Notes: generated from the sequence alone by a model not told the origin. A stretch of DNA of 64,000 bases from JAPPFW01 sp965231815 (GCA_965231815.1 OZ246890.1:682001-746000); one strand, 5' to 3'; shown: positions 7,987-17,298, counted from the first letter of the stretch. Translations and numbers: made by a program.

Positions 7987-9180
7987 ATCACCCGTTTCTC
8001 GGTACCCTCCTACGACGCCGTCGTCGTCGGCGCGGGACTGCCCGGTCTGCTCGCGGCGTGGACGCTCGCGGAAGGTGGATTCACCGTGGCGGTGCTGGAC
8101 CGCAGGACGGTGGCGGCCGAGTCCAGCGCGCTGGCAGCCGGGCATATACCACAGGAGTCGACATCACCCGCCAACCTGGCCGTGCTGCGCAGGACGCGGC
8201 AAATCGTTGACGGGCTGGATCGCGCTACCGGAGGGATGGTCAGATTCCACGAGGTGGGTGGGTTGCAGCTTGCCACTGGCGCCGAGGGTGCTCGATCCCT
8301 CCGTGACAGGGTAGATCTCGCGGCCCGGTTGGGGGTGGCAGGGGAATACCTTGAGCCCTCCGAGGTAGCGGCTGGGTGGCCGAACCTGTACACGGGCGAC
8401 CTGGAGGCGGGCTACTTCACCTCCGGGGACGGTTTCGTGAGGTCCCAGAACCTGGCGGTCGCGCTCGGCGCCATGGCCGGGAACGCAGGCGCCGAGATAT
8501 GGGAGGGTTGTCCCGTAGACCGGGTACTCGTCAGCGGTGACCGGGTATCGGGCGTGGAGGTGGCCGGCGAGAGGCTGGCCGCTACCAAGGTTCTGGTGGC
8601 TGCCGGGGCCTGGTCGAGATCGTTGCTGGCCCGGAGCGGCCTCCATCTGCCCACCAAGAGCTTCGTGCTTCAGGCGGTGATGCTCGTCGGAGACCACGGA
8701 GGCCTCCGCTTCATATCCGAGTTCGGGGCTGGTTATTACCTGATGCCGCGAGCTGACGGCGCGTTGCTGCTGGGGTTTCCCCCTACCGATATAGGTGTGG
8801 ACGTGGAACGGTTCTCCCGCCATCCCGATCCCGCGGTGGTGGACAGTTGGGTAGAACTGGCCCGCAGGCGGGTCCCGATTCTGCAGCATGCCACAGTGGC
8901 AGGCGGATGGGCCGGGGTGCTGGTCTCCACCCCCGATGCCTGGCCGCTGGTAGGCCGTTTCGGTCCGGAGGGACTGTACGTAGCCACCGGCTTCGGCGGA
9001 GGCGGGGTGCAGAGGGTTGCAGCTGCTGAAGCAGTCGCTCAGATCATGCTCGATGAGGAGCCCTTCTACGACATCACGGCCTCCGAGGCCCGCCGCTTCG
9101 ACGCCTATGACGGACAACCCTTCGAGTTTCGGGAGGGTCCGTTCTACTACGGCGAGACGTCAGCAGCCCCGCTCTGGTGA
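7987..9180 (+). CDS. FAD-dependent oxidoreductase (DAO family: D-amino-acid/glycine/sarcosine oxidase-like)
   Basis: DAO-type flavoenzyme expected to oxidise an amine or amino acid. The dinucleotide-binding motif VVVGAGLPGLLAAWTL is encoded at about 8017-8064, so the first GTG in the open frame with a good fit (8086) would cut away the FAD fold. No ATG, GTG or TTG occurs in frame between the MITE-A stop at 7942 and that motif. The best candidate is ATC at 7987, 8 bases after GGAGGG, giving a family-like N-terminus (TRFSVPSYDAVVVGAG). Either a rare ATC start or a mutated ATG is implied. The C-terminal FAD contact region PLVGRFGPEGLYVATGFGGGG is present. Length about 397 residues, normal for the family. 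Confidence 0.75.
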   Translation: MTRFSVPSYDAVVVGAGLPGLLAAWTLAEGGFTVAVLDRRTVAAESSALAAGHIPQESTSPANLAVLRRTRQIVDGLDRATGGMVRFHEVGGLQLATGAEGARSLRDRVDLAARLGVAGEYLEPSEVAAGWPNLYTGDLEAGYFTSGDGFVRSQNLAVALGAMAGNAGAEIWEGCPVDRVLVSGDRVSGVEVAGERLAATKVLVAAGAWSRSLLARSGLHLPTKSFVLQAVMLVGDHGGLRFISEFGAGYYLMPRADGALLLGFPPTDIGVDVERFSRHPDPAVVDSWVELARRRVPILQHATVAGGWAGVLVSTPDAWPLVGRFGPEGLYVATGFGGGGVQRVAAAEAVAQIMLDEEPFYDITASEARRFDAYDGQPFEFREGPFYYGETSAAPLW

Positions 9181-9293
9181 GGGGTCGGCGCTGAATGGTG
9201 AAGCATCTCGTGCGGCAGGGACCGGGAACCAGTGGAGCGCCTGCAAGACCCACGGCGCGGCCTCTAGCCCGTCGGCGGGATCGGTACTATTTA

Positions 9294-9411
9294 CTAGGAG
9301 GGTGCTGAGAAACCCCGTACAAAGGGGTTTCAGCCGCTACCCGCAACTCTCTGACCAGGGGGTTTGCCGACCACCGAACCCCGTAAGACTCGTTTTTCAG
9401 GACCCTCCTAG
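9294..9411 (+). mobile_element. MITE-B copy 1
   Basis: 118-bp palindromic element CTAGGAGGGTGCTGAGAAAC ... TTTTTCAGGACCCTCCTAG. It contains a perfect hairpin GAAACCCC-gtacaaa-GGGGTTTC. CTAG at both ends fits the IS630 target preference. It could fold as a terminator-like hairpin in RNA. Confidence 0.8.
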
Positions 9412-9513
9412 GACTGTATATCCCCCCAACCGCTTCGGCGGATTGGGCAAGGCCCCGCCCTTGTGGTGGGATCTTATGTATCGGTGTGCCTCTACCAATC
9501 CTTCGGCTTTCTG

Positions 9514-10030
9514 ATCTGTGCTGAGTACGACGCCCTTCCGGGGACGGGCACGCCTGCGGACACAACGTCATCTCTGCATCGGCGGTGGGCGCCGGGATCG
9601 GGCTGGCCGAGGTCGCCGACGATGTGGGGTTGGAGGTCGTGGTCCTCGGCACACCGGCGGAGGAGGCGGGCGGGGGCAAGGTGTTGCTCCTCGATGCCGT
9701 CGCCTTCGACTCGGCCCATCTGGCGATGATGGTCCATCCGGCTCCGTTCGACGTGACTGCGCCGCCGGTGGTGGCCATCGAATGGCTGGAGATCTCCTAC
9801 AAGGGGGAAGGAAGCCCACTCCTCCGCCTTTCCGGAGCAGGGGAGTCAACGCAGTCGACGCGCTCGTGGTGGCACAGGTCACAATCGGGCTGCTCCGCCA
9901 GCATCTTAACTCCACCTACCGGGTCCACGGGATAGTCACCGAGGCGGGGAGGGCCGCCAACATCATCCCCGTGCTGGGGGAAGCCTCCTACATGGTGAGA
10001 ACCCCCACATCGACCAACTCGACGCCCTTC
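9514..10030 (+). pseudogene. M20-family amidohydrolase/peptidase pseudogene
   Basis: Fragments of one M20 metal hydrolase lie in different frames: ICAEYDALPG, then GHACGHNVISASAVGAG after a first shift near 9540, then GLAEVADDVGLEVVVLGTPAEEAGGGK. After a second shift near 9810 the frame gives AHSSAFPEQGVNAVDALVVA and YRVHGIVTEAGRAANIIP. These are the metal-ligand, catalytic EE and dimer-lid parts of AbgB/aminoacylase-like enzymes. About 80-100 N-terminal residues and the C-terminal third are missing. The 14-mer CGACGCCCTTCCGG occurs at both ends (9529, 10019), consistent with a small-repeat deletion. Confidence 0.75.
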
Positions 10031-10062
10031 CGGCAGGTGGAGGCAAGGGGTATCGTCAGTGG

Positions 10063-11526
10063 ATGCTGCTGGCCGCGTCTGCACCACCGTTATTCGAGGA
10101 ACTCGCGATTCTGATAGTCGCGGGTACTTTGATTGCCCTCGTGACGGCACGGCTTGGTGCGGTGCCGATTATCGGCTTCCTGGCAGCGGGCGCGGTTATA
10201 GGCCCGGGCGGGGTCGGTCTCATCGGTGACGTGGATCTTGTGAACCAGTCGGCGGACATCGGCGTGATGCTGCTGCTGTTCACGCTCGGCATCGAGTTCA
10301 GCCTTGAACGCGTGCGGCGGCTTGCCGGGCTGGTACTGGGCGGCGGCGCCATCCAGGTCGGTATCACCACCGGATTGGTCACGACCATCGTGGTGGCCTT
10401 CGGAGTGGAGTGGAGGACGGCGGTGTTCACCGGGCTGCTGGTGTCGCTCAGCAGCACGGCTATCGTTCTCAAGCTGCTGTCGGCACGCCGAGCGACCACA
10501 TCGCCGACCGGGAACACTGTCGTCTCGCTACTCGTCTTCCAGGATCTTGCAATCGTGGCCATGGTCCTAGTGGTGCCTTTCCTCGGCGGTGAAGCGGCAG
10601 GGCACGCTGATGTGCTAGTAGCGGTGGGCAAAGCCATCGGGATCGTCGTTGTGGTGGTGATCGCCTCCCGGACCGTGGTTCCTAGCTTGCTGCGATCGGT
10701 TGCCGGTCACCAGTCGTTCGAGGTGTTCCTGCTTACGGTGCTGGCTATCTGCTTCGGCACGGCGTATCTATCGAGCCTGTTCGATATCTCGGTCTGTCTC
10801 GGAGCGTTCCTGGCTGGGTTGATGGTCAGCGAGACCCGGGTGGCGGCCCGGGCGCTGGGCGAGGTGATGCCGCTACAGATACTCTTCTCGGCGACCTTCT
10901 TCGTATCGATCGGTATGCTGCTCGATCTGGGCTACGTCCTGAGCAACGTGATGCTCATCGTCGCTCTCGCCGTCGGCGTGGTAGCGGTGAAACTGCTGAC
11001 AACCGCGGTTGCTGCCGCGGCGCTTCGCCAGCCCAGAGCAGTGGTGGTGTCCTCCGCGCTGATACTGGCTCAGATCGGTGAGTTCTCCTTCGTGCTCGAG
11101 AGAGCCGGAGAGCAGGTGGGTCTGATTCCGGCCGGCCTGCCCGGAGGCACCGATGCCTTCATCGCGGTGACGGTGCTGCTGATGGCGATCAGTACCTACG
11201 GGATGCGCCTGGCGGAGACCGCCACGGCGAGCCTAGCCGGCAGAGTGCGCGGCGGGACGGAGGAGCTCGAAGGAGGAACCACGGCCGATCCCCTCACCGA
11301 CGACGGGACCTACCTGAGCGACCATGTCGTGGTGACGGGATACGGGCCGCGTGCCACGCCGCGTCCTCGACGCGTTCGAGCTTGCATCGGTCCCCTACAC
11401 GATCGTCTCGCTCGACGCGCAGGCGGGCAAGGAGTCGGGACGCACCGTCCTGTCCGGCGACGTTTCACGCCATGTGATCGCCGAGCGGGCAGGTCTCCGC
11501 GACGCTCGGATGGTGCTAGCTGTTGA
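10063..11526 (+). CDS. Kef/CPA2-type cation:proton antiporter, membrane domain (frameshifted before RCK domain)
   Basis: Multi-spanning Na+/H+ or K+/H+ exchanger domain. It shows LGAVPIIGFLAAGAVIGPGG at the N-terminus, LLLFTLGIEFS in TM4, SSTAIVLKLL and a SLFDISVCLGAFLAGLMVS region typical of CPA2. The RCK domain starts as DHVVVTGYGPRA and then leaves frame near 11345-11360; the rest of it is in the +1 frame (next entry). Residues after about 430 in this frame are junk. A sequencing error, a pseudogene or programmed shifting could explain it. Expected role is potassium/pH homeostasis at the inner membrane. Confidence 0.8.
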   Translation: MLLAASAPPLFEELAILIVAGTLIALVTARLGAVPIIGFLAAGAVIGPGGVGLIGDVDLVNQSADIGVMLLLFTLGIEFSLERVRRLAGLVLGGGAIQVGITTGLVTTIVVAFGVEWRTAVFTGLLVSLSSTAIVLKLLSARRATTSPTGNTVVSLLVFQDLAIVAMVLVVPFLGGEAAGHADVLVAVGKAIGIVVVVVIASRTVVPSLLRSVAGHQSFEVFLLTVLAICFGTAYLSSLFDISVCLGAFLAGLMVSETRVAARALGEVMPLQILFSATFFVSIGMLLDLGYVLSNVMLIVALAVGVVAVKLLTTAVAAAALRQPRAVVVSSALILAQIGEFSFVLERAGEQVGLIPAGLPGGTDAFIAVTVLLMAISTYGMRLAETATASLAGRVRGGTEELEGGTTADPLTDDGTYLSDHVVVTGYGPRATPRPRRVRACIGPLHDRLARRAGGQGVGTHRPVRRRFTPCDRRAGRSPRRSDGASC

Positions 11527-11830
11527 CAGCCTTCCGGCAGAGGTTCAACAGGTCGCCCGTATTGCCCGGGAGCACAACCCCGATGTTGTGGTGCTGGCCT
11601 GGGCGGAGGATCTGGCCGGTGCCGCGACCCTGCAGCATGACGGGCTGGTGGATCACGTCGTCGCGGAACGGGAGGCTGCCCTCGATGCCCTCATCAATCA
11701 CGCCCTAGGACATTTCGAAGTTCCCGAGGCGGACACCGAGGCGGTGATGCACACCGTACTGGGATCCGATGACCTTATAGGCGAAGCCGGGGACACCGGA
11801 ACAACACGCGGCGACGGCCGAATCCCGTGA
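11351..11830 (+). CDS. TrkA-N/RCK regulatory domain of the Kef-type antiporter (second half of a split gene)
   Basis: 159 residues from a GTG: RRVLDAFELASVPYTIVSLD is the Rossmann fold of an RCK NAD(H)-binding domain whose first strand (DHVVVTGYGP) is encoded in the other frame upstream. The rest (GDVSRHVIAERAGLRDARMV, REHNPDVVVLAWAED) is standard TrkA-N. It is best read as the C-terminal third of one 590-residue antiporter. If translated alone it would be a defective RCK lacking its glycine-rich loop. Confidence 0.75.
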   Translation: MPRRVLDAFELASVPYTIVSLDAQAGKESGRTVLSGDVSRHVIAERAGLRDARMVLAVDSLPAEVQQVARIAREHNPDVVVLAWAEDLAGAATLQHDGLVDHVVAEREAALDALINHALGHFEVPEADTEAVMHTVLGSDDLIGEAGDTGTTRGDGRIP

Positions 11831-11899
11831 CCACTCCAAGGATCGCCAGACCCGCTGATCCGGCCGGTGACCGCCGGAGGGATCCGATCTGGAGGAGTG

Positions 11900-12207
11900 C
11901 CCCTACTCCTCGACCACAACCCCAACTCGGTCCACGATCAGTCGCGTACCGGACGTGGTCCCAGCCGAGTATCGGGGTGGCGGTGAACCAGAGCAATGAC
12001 GCCCGGTGGCTGAGGCGGCAGTAGGCGACCACCTCGTAGGCCTGGTCGGGTGCGGCTCCCGCCGACCGGAAGGTCTCCTCCAGTTCGTCTGGTGACCGGA
12101 GGGTGTTGTCGTCGTTTAAGAGGCGGCGGAACATCAGGTGGCGGGCACCGGGAATGCGGCCGTGGCGTTCGGTCCCGTAGTCGAACCCGTACCGGGCGTG
12201 ACCAGTC
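11900..12207 (-). pseudogene. Decayed partial copy of the rhodanese gene
   Basis: Minus-strand frame gives GFDYGTERHGRIPGARHLMF and VVAYCRLSHRASLLWFTAT, matching residues about 185-275 of the intact rhodanese at 26402-27256 almost word for word. A frameshift follows LGWDHVR, and the first 180 residues are absent. It is a partial duplication within the same genome. Confidence 0.85.
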
Positions 12208-12421
12208 CGGCTCTTCGCGCCATCGCCCCACACGCGCATCCGGCGCTGCCCTAAGACGCAGACCAATCTTGAGCGGATCCGCCCAGAGCGGTTCTGACTC
12301 GGGTGTCGTGTAATAAGGAGTCTTGACTCTCAGCTCGGTGTGTGCTAAAAAACCTGCAAGGGCGAGGACTCGCTGCAAGTTTTCCGTAGCCTAGCCTTCT
12401 TGGCCGAGCCGACCGGAACCA

Positions 12422-12436
12422 GCCTGCGATGCAGGC
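12422..12436. other. Short perfect hairpin
   Basis: GCCTGC-GAT-GCAGGC stem-loop in the 350-bp stretch between the rhodanese relic and the ABC importer. There is no T-run after it, so a terminator role is unproven. Nothing else is recognisable in 12208-12495. Confidence 0.35.
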
Positions 12437-12495
12437 AGAGAATCGTGAGGGGATCATTTACCCTTTACCTAACAGTGATCCAGATTCCCGTAACA

Positions 12496-12528
12496 CAACT
12501 CGAGCCCGAGACACCAACAACGAGTTGT
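12496..12528. promoter_or_regulatory. Inverted repeat upstream of the ABC importer operon
   Basis: ACAACTCG (12496-12503) and CGAGTTGT (12521-12528) are perfect 8-bp arms 17 bp apart, ending 28 bp before the start codon of the binding-protein gene. It may be a repressor operator or an mRNA leader hairpin. The RpiR regulator at 19802 is one possible ligand, by proximity only. Confidence 0.35.
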
Positions 12529-12556
12529 AATGCACTAAGGAGTGAGGTGATCTAGC

Positions 12557-13597
12557 ATGCGAAGCTTTGCTAACGGTTGGTTAGTGGGAACCCCGAGTCG
12601 GTTTCTGCTCTTCTTGACCGTAATGGCCCTCGTGTCGGTTGCCTGTGGTGGGGACGATGACGGAGCCGACGATACGTCAGCTACCACAGTGGCAGCGGCA
12701 ACTACTGCAGCGCTGGATGAGTCGGTGAGTATTGTGTTTATCGGTGAGTCGTCTTCGACCGATGCCATCTGGTCCTATGCGGTGGCCGAGATGCGGGACG
12801 AAGCGGAGTCTTTGGGGGCCGAGTTCGTTGATCGGTTCGCTGAGGGTGACTTCCAGCGCCAAGCGGAGATGATCGATGAAGAGGTCGCCCGCGGTGTGGA
12901 CGCTGTGTTGGCCCCGTTCTTCGATCCTCAGGCAGCGAACGAGGCGGTTCGGCGTGCTCTCGCTGAGGGTATCGCCGTATATGGGCTTCTCGCTGTGCCG
13001 GGTTTGGAGGCAGACGAAGTCGCGCAGCTGGGAAGCGTTCTTGCCAGTTGGAATCAGTACGGCCGGGTTCTTGCCGAGATCACTTTGCCGCAGATCGAGG
13101 ATGGCGACACTATCCTGTGGCCTGCCGAGGATCCGGCGGGGACGTACATCACCGGTGCTGTCGTCGGCTTTGAGGAATATGCAGCGGAACAGGGTGTAAG
13201 CGTCACCGTCGACGTACTTGACGCGAGCAGCGACCCGAGCACCTCTGCTTCTCGTCAATTGGCCTATCTGACGGCCAATCCGGATACCGGTGCCGTCGTC
13301 ACTACGGGCTCGATTGCTATCGGTGCTGCGACGACCGCCATGCGGCAAGGCAACCTCGAGCCTGGGAGTCCTCCATTGGCCGGTTTCGTGACCAACGCCC
13401 AAGCCTTTCAAGGTGTCAAGGATGGCTACATCGAGAAAGGAATCTGGCCGGCTCTCGATGAAGTCGCCCGTCAAGCGATCAGGGACGTTGTGGCCATGGT
13501 ACGGGACGGGGCTCCCCCAGCGAACCGGACCCAGCCATGGGTGATCGTGGATCAATCCAACGTTGACGAGGTCGTACCAGAGGGACTGCACTCATAA
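12557..13597 (+). CDS. Sugar-type ABC importer substrate-binding lipoprotein
   Basis: 346 residues. A positively charged start and hydrophobic stretch lead to the lipobox VACG, so the protein is lipid-anchored outside the membrane. An Asp- and Thr/Ala-rich linker follows, then a periplasmic-binding-protein type 1 fold (SIVFIGESSSTDAIWSYAVA, GVDAVLAPFFDPQ, NPDTGAVVTTGSIAIGAAT), as in ribose/xylose-type binding proteins. GAGGTG lies 7 bases before the ATG. It is followed by its permease (35 bp gap) and ATPase, in the order binding protein, permease, ATPase. The ligand is unknown; the neighbouring aldehyde dehydrogenase and aminotransferase-like genes suggest an amino- or modified sugar. Confidence 0.85.
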   Translation: MRSFANGWLVGTPSRFLLFLTVMALVSVACGGDDDGADDTSATTVAAATTAALDESVSIVFIGESSSTDAIWSYAVAEMRDEAESLGAEFVDRFAEGDFQRQAEMIDEEVARGVDAVLAPFFDPQAANEAVRRALAEGIAVYGLLAVPGLEADEVAQLGSVLASWNQYGRVLAEITLPQIEDGDTILWPAEDPAGTYITGAVVGFEEYAAEQGVSVTVDVLDASSDPSTSASRQLAYLTANPDTGAVVTTGSIAIGAATTAMRQGNLEPGSPPLAGFVTNAQAFQGVKDGYIEKGIWPALDEVARQAIRDVVAMVRDGAPPANRTQPWVIVDQSNVDEVVPEGLHS

Positions 13598-13631
13598 CGC
13601 CAAGTACCAAGATCCGATTCATCCAGAATAG

Positions 13632-14681
13632 GTGAGGCTTTGGGGCGAACCCGTGGAGTGGGAGAAACGCAAGGTCAATACACCGAAGTCTGATCGGAAG
13701 AAACGATCCAGACTTGTGCTACTAATTCCACGTAACAACGAGACCATCTCGCTCGTCGTACTTGCCTTCGTTATCACTGTCTTCTGGATCACCACCGATG
13801 GCCTTTTGCTCTCGCCACGGGCTCTGAATGTGATGGCCACGTTCGGGCCCGAGATCCTGATTATCACCGTAGCGTCTGGCTTGGTGCTCGTCTCGGGTGA
13901 GATCGACCTATCCGTAGGGTCGGTATATATAGTATCCAGCGTTGTGCTGGGGCATTTGGCCACTGCTGTCGGGCTGACCCTCTGGCTGGCAGTCGTCGGC
14001 GCCCTCGTAGCAGGGACTCTGATGGGAGCGATCAATGGCCTACTGGTGGTCGGTACTGGCATCTCATCCTTCATCATCACCCTTGGCACCATGTGGGCCT
14101 TTCGAGGCCTAATGCTCGTTCTTATCGGTCCGACCACCATCGCGGTGTACGACGATCCCGAATCCCTCACGGTCTTCGACGTTCTTGCATCCAGGACGGG
14201 CGGTGTCCCTCACCAGGCCTTCTGGCTACTGGTCCTGGCTGGTTTGTTGGCCTTCATATATTCCAAGATGCCCTTCGGGATACAGATCCGAGCAGTGGGT
14301 AGCAACGATCGAGCCGCTCGGATGATGGGTATACCAACGCGGAGGGTGAAGGTCCAGATGTTTGCGCTTGGCGGAACCCTATGCGGTCTGGCCGGTGTTA
14401 TCCAAGTGGCTCAATCGAACCAGGCTGTGCCCCAGTCCGGGGATGAAGTGATGCTCAATGCCCTGGCGGGAGCGATTATTGGCGGCGTCGCCCTTACAGG
14501 TGGCAGAGGTGGGGTTATTGGTCCGCTGATCGGAGGTGTAACGTTACTTGTAATCTCCTTCGGATTCATAATGATGGGCGTCATCGAGTTCTGGACAAAC
14601 ATTCTCGTTGCACTGGCAGTGGTGCTAACTGGTTATGTGTTCCATAGGCTCGAAGACCTCAGAGTGAGGAGATCGATCTGA
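13632..14681 (+). CDS. ABC importer permease, RbsC/BPD_transp_2 family
   Basis: Integral membrane permease of 349 residues with 8-10 hydrophobic helices. Family marks are SGEIDLSVGS (about residues 90-100), the coupling-loop region AVGSNDRAARMMGIPTRRVK, and ALAGAIIGGVALTGGRGG. The GTG at 13632 is the longest start. The basic N-terminus is not conserved, so translation could begin at an internal site. It follows the binding-protein gene by 34 bp and precedes the ATPase by 35 bp, forming one import operon. It would move the ligand into the cytoplasm. Confidence 0.85.
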   Translation: MRLWGEPVEWEKRKVNTPKSDRKKRSRLVLLIPRNNETISLVVLAFVITVFWITTDGLLLSPRALNVMATFGPEILIITVASGLVLVSGEIDLSVGSVYIVSSVVLGHLATAVGLTLWLAVVGALVAGTLMGAINGLLVVGTGISSFIITLGTMWAFRGLMLVLIGPTTIAVYDDPESLTVFDVLASRTGGVPHQAFWLLVLAGLLAFIYSKMPFGIQIRAVGSNDRAARMMGIPTRRVKVQMFALGGTLCGLAGVIQVAQSNQAVPQSGDEVMLNALAGAIIGGVALTGGRGGVIGPLIGGVTLLVISFGFIMMGVIEFWTNILVALAVVLTGYVFHRLEDLRVRRSI

Positions 14682-14716
14682 TCGAGAACGAGCCTTCCGA
14701 GAACGTTCCGCTTTCC

Positions 14717-15469
14717 GTGAGCACACGGACAGCTAGGATGCGTCGGATCGTCAAGTCATACGGTCGGACGGTCGCCCTCCGGGGGGTCGACCTCGACGTT
14801 TTCGCCGGAGAGGTTGTGGGATTGATTGGCGACAACGGAGCTGGCAAGAGTACATTGATCAAGATCCTCAGCGGCTTCGAGCGTCCTGATTCGGGTGTAA
14901 TTGAGGTTTCCGGCCAGCGAGTGAATATGTCCAGTCCCGCTGATGCTCGATCACTCGGAATCGAGACCGTGTATCAAGAACGGGCACTCGCCGAGGACTT
15001 GACAGTCATGGAGAACCTGTTCTTGGGAAGTGAGCGATTACATCGCTTTGGGCCAATCAGGATCCGCGACTCCCGCCGGATGCTCACTGAGAGCAGACGG
15101 CTGCTCGAAGAACTTCGTCTGAATGTCGACCCGCGTCAGGAAGCTCGCTTCTGCTCGGGGGGAGAAAAGCAGGGCGTAGCAATTGCCCGGGCCATCCGTG
15201 TCAAAGCAAGGTTGGTAATCCTAGATGAACCTACTAATGCACTAGGAGTTGTTGCAGTTGCCCGAGTCCTGGAATTGATTAAGGAGCTGCGTGAGCAGGG
15301 TATTGGGTGCATCTTCATTTCTCACAATATTGACCATGTTGTCGAGGTCTCGAATCGTGTGGTCATGCTGGTTCAAGGAAGCAAGGTTCTTGAACGTCGA
15401 ACGGAAGAAACTAGCACGATGGAATTGGTGGCCGTACTCAACTCAAGAAGCGGAGGCAGGAGGGTCTAG
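14717..15469 (+). CDS. ABC importer ATPase (single-domain, sugar type)
   Basis: 250-residue nucleotide-binding protein. Walker A is GDNGAGKST, the Q-loop region is VYQERALAEDLTVMEN, the signature is SGGEKQGVAIARA and Walker B is LVILDEPTNAL with a following ISHN switch His. It has a single ATPase domain, half the size of RbsA, so it should act as a homodimer under the upstream permease. The Walker B-adjacent D-loop is unusual (NALGVVAV). It starts at GTG with no strong ribosome site and is probably coupled to the permease. Last gene of the import operon. Confidence 0.85.
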   Translation: MSTRTARMRRIVKSYGRTVALRGVDLDVFAGEVVGLIGDNGAGKSTLIKILSGFERPDSGVIEVSGQRVNMSSPADARSLGIETVYQERALAEDLTVMENLFLGSERLHRFGPIRIRDSRRMLTESRRLLEELRLNVDPRQEARFCSGGEKQGVAIARAIRVKARLVILDEPTNALGVVAVARVLELIKELREQGIGCIFISHNIDHVVEVSNRVVMLVQGSKVLERRTEETSTMELVAVLNSRSGGRRV

Positions 15470-15774
15470 TCGCTAGCCGCGTAAGTAGGCGACACGTCAC
15501 CGCTCACGGTTGAGCCAGAGCTAGGTTTTCCACTGATAGTCCTCAACCACCGCATCAAGCAAGAATACAACGAGCAGCCGTTCGGATTCTGGTACTTCGC
15601 GAACAACCAGATCCGCACGACTCGTGAATACAGGCAACCCTGACGTCAGAACCTACTCACCTCGGTTACTCTTCACTGAACTCCACTTACATTTGAAGAG
15701 TCCTGGGCTGGTCGGGTCTGGCCCAACTAGAATCTGGCCTTTTATCGTGTAGTGGTGACGATCAATGAGCCGTA
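15470..15774. other. Gene-free stretch with a short coding-like remnant
   Basis: The convergent gap between the ABC ATPase and aldehyde dehydrogenase genes. At about 15494-15643 one plus frame reads VLNHRIKQEYNEQPFGFWYF to a TGA, with protein-like composition but no start and no family that I recognise. Nothing else is seen. Confidence 0.35.
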
Positions 15775-17298
15775 TCAGCTAGCTTCTGCTGGTGCCCAGC
15801 CCGGCGGTATCGCGACATATTGGGATCCGTAGGTAGCCGTTGGCGCGTGTCGGTTGGGGTCCTTGACACGAACCACGAGAGTCTTTTCGATTGAATACTC
15901 ATTGAGGGCTTGGAGGCCTTTCTCACGCCCGAAGCCGCTGCCTCCGACCCCACCGAAGGGTAGGTCCACACCATAGCCGAGACCCCAGTTGTTTATGAAC
16001 ACCTGACCTGCTCTGATCCTGCGCGCTACCGAGAAGGCTCGGTCGATATCCTTCGTCCAGACTGCAGCCACTAGTCCGTACGGTGTCGAGTTAGCGATCC
16101 TGGCAGCGTCGATCGGGTCGTCGAACGGTATCGCACTGAGTACTGGTCCAAAGATCTCCTCCTGAGCGATTCGCATGGTGGGCTCGACTCCGGCAAATAG
16201 CGTTGGTTCGATGAAATACCCCCTCGGCAATCCCTCGGGTCTCTGCCCTCCGACGACGAGTCGGGCACCCTGCTCGCGGCCTGAGTTGACGTAGCTCATT
16301 ACAGTTTCGTGCTGCTGAGCGGAGATGACCGGACCGATATCAGGATCATGGATTCCGGGACCTTGGCGGAAGGTCTTGAGATAGTCGCCGATTGCTTCGA
16401 CGAGATCATCGTGTAGAGAGCGCTCGACAATGACACGACTAGCAGAACTGCACACCTGGCCAGCATGCGTCATGGCGGAATGGGCCACCAAGGGTACGAC
16501 CGCGTCACGGTCTGCATCGCCAAAGATGACGTTGGGGGACTTTCCCCCGAGTTCAAGGAGCACTGGACGGGGATGGATCGACGAGGCCCGCATGACTTCG
16601 GACCCCGTGCTCTTGGATCCGGTGAAAGCCACCAAGTCGACTCCCGGGTGTGACGTGAGTGCCCTGCCGACTGTCGAGCCGCGACCGGTGACCACATTGA
16701 ACACGCCGGGCGGGATTCCGGCTTCGAGCGCGAGGCGAGCGAGGATGAAGGGGGTCAGGGGAGCCTCGACAGACGGTTTGAGGACGACCGTGTTACCGAC
16801 TGCTAGGGCCGGAGCAGCGCCGCGTGCTGTGATGGCGAGTGGGAAGTTCCAAGGTATGATCAGAGCTACGACCCCGTAAGGCATCCGATCAAGCATCGCC
16901 ATGCCCCCCGACACCTCGAACTGCTGCCCATATGACTTATCGGCTGCCTCGCCGAAGAACGCCAGATAGGCGGCTGCAGCGTGGACATCAGCCAGGGCTT
17001 GCCGGAGCGGTTTTCCCGTGTCATGGCTCTCGACTCTCGCAAATCTGTCGGCGTCGCTCGTAAGAAGTGCAGCCAGACGTATCAGTGCCTTGCCGCGGTC
17101 TCTGGGCGCAAGATCTCCCCACTCGGACTGTGCTTGTCGTGCTGCAGAGACTGCGGCATCGACATCGTCGGGCGTGCCGTCGACCACTCTGGCTAGCACT
17201 TCCCCTGTTGCCGGGTCGATGTCGTCGAGGGTTGGGCGGCAAGTACGGCCTTTCACCTCCCCATCAATGAGGAGTGCTGCTTCAAGATCATCAACCAT
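15775..17298 (-). CDS. NAD(P)-dependent aldehyde dehydrogenase
   Basis: 507-residue ALDH-superfamily enzyme oxidising an aldehyde to its acid. Visible: substrate/cofactor motif IIPWNFPLAI, FTGSKSTGSEV (NAD-binding), catalytic Glu in LLELGGKSP, nucleophile Cys in AGQVCSSASRV, and the C-terminal PFGGVGGSGFGREKG. The frame is open to 17469, but the ATG at 17298 (MVDDLEAALLIDG) has a good AGGAGA ribosome site upstream and matches the family start. It is last in a minus-strand set with the U32-like and aminotransferase genes. The substrate may be an aldehyde produced by that pathway. Confidence 0.9.
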   Translation of the reverse strand: MVDDLEAALLIDGEVKGRTCRPTLDDIDPATGEVLARVVDGTPDDVDAAVSAARQAQSEWGDLAPRDRGKALIRLAALLTSDADRFARVESHDTGKPLRQALADVHAAAAYLAFFGEAADKSYGQQFEVSGGMAMLDRMPYGVVALIIPWNFPLAITARGAAPALAVGNTVVLKPSVEAPLTPFILARLALEAGIPPGVFNVVTGRGSTVGRALTSHPGVDLVAFTGSKSTGSEVMRASSIHPRPVLLELGGKSPNVIFGDADRDAVVPLVAHSAMTHAGQVCSSASRVIVERSLHDDLVEAIGDYLKTFRQGPGIHDPDIGPVISAQQHETVMSYVNSGREQGARLVVGGQRPEGLPRGYFIEPTLFAGVEPTMRIAQEEIFGPVLSAIPFDDPIDAARIANSTPYGLVAAVWTKDIDRAFSVARRIRAGQVFINNWGLGYGVDLPFGGVGGSGFGREKGLQALNEYSIEKTLVVRVKDPNRHAPTATYGSQYVAIPPGWAPAEAS

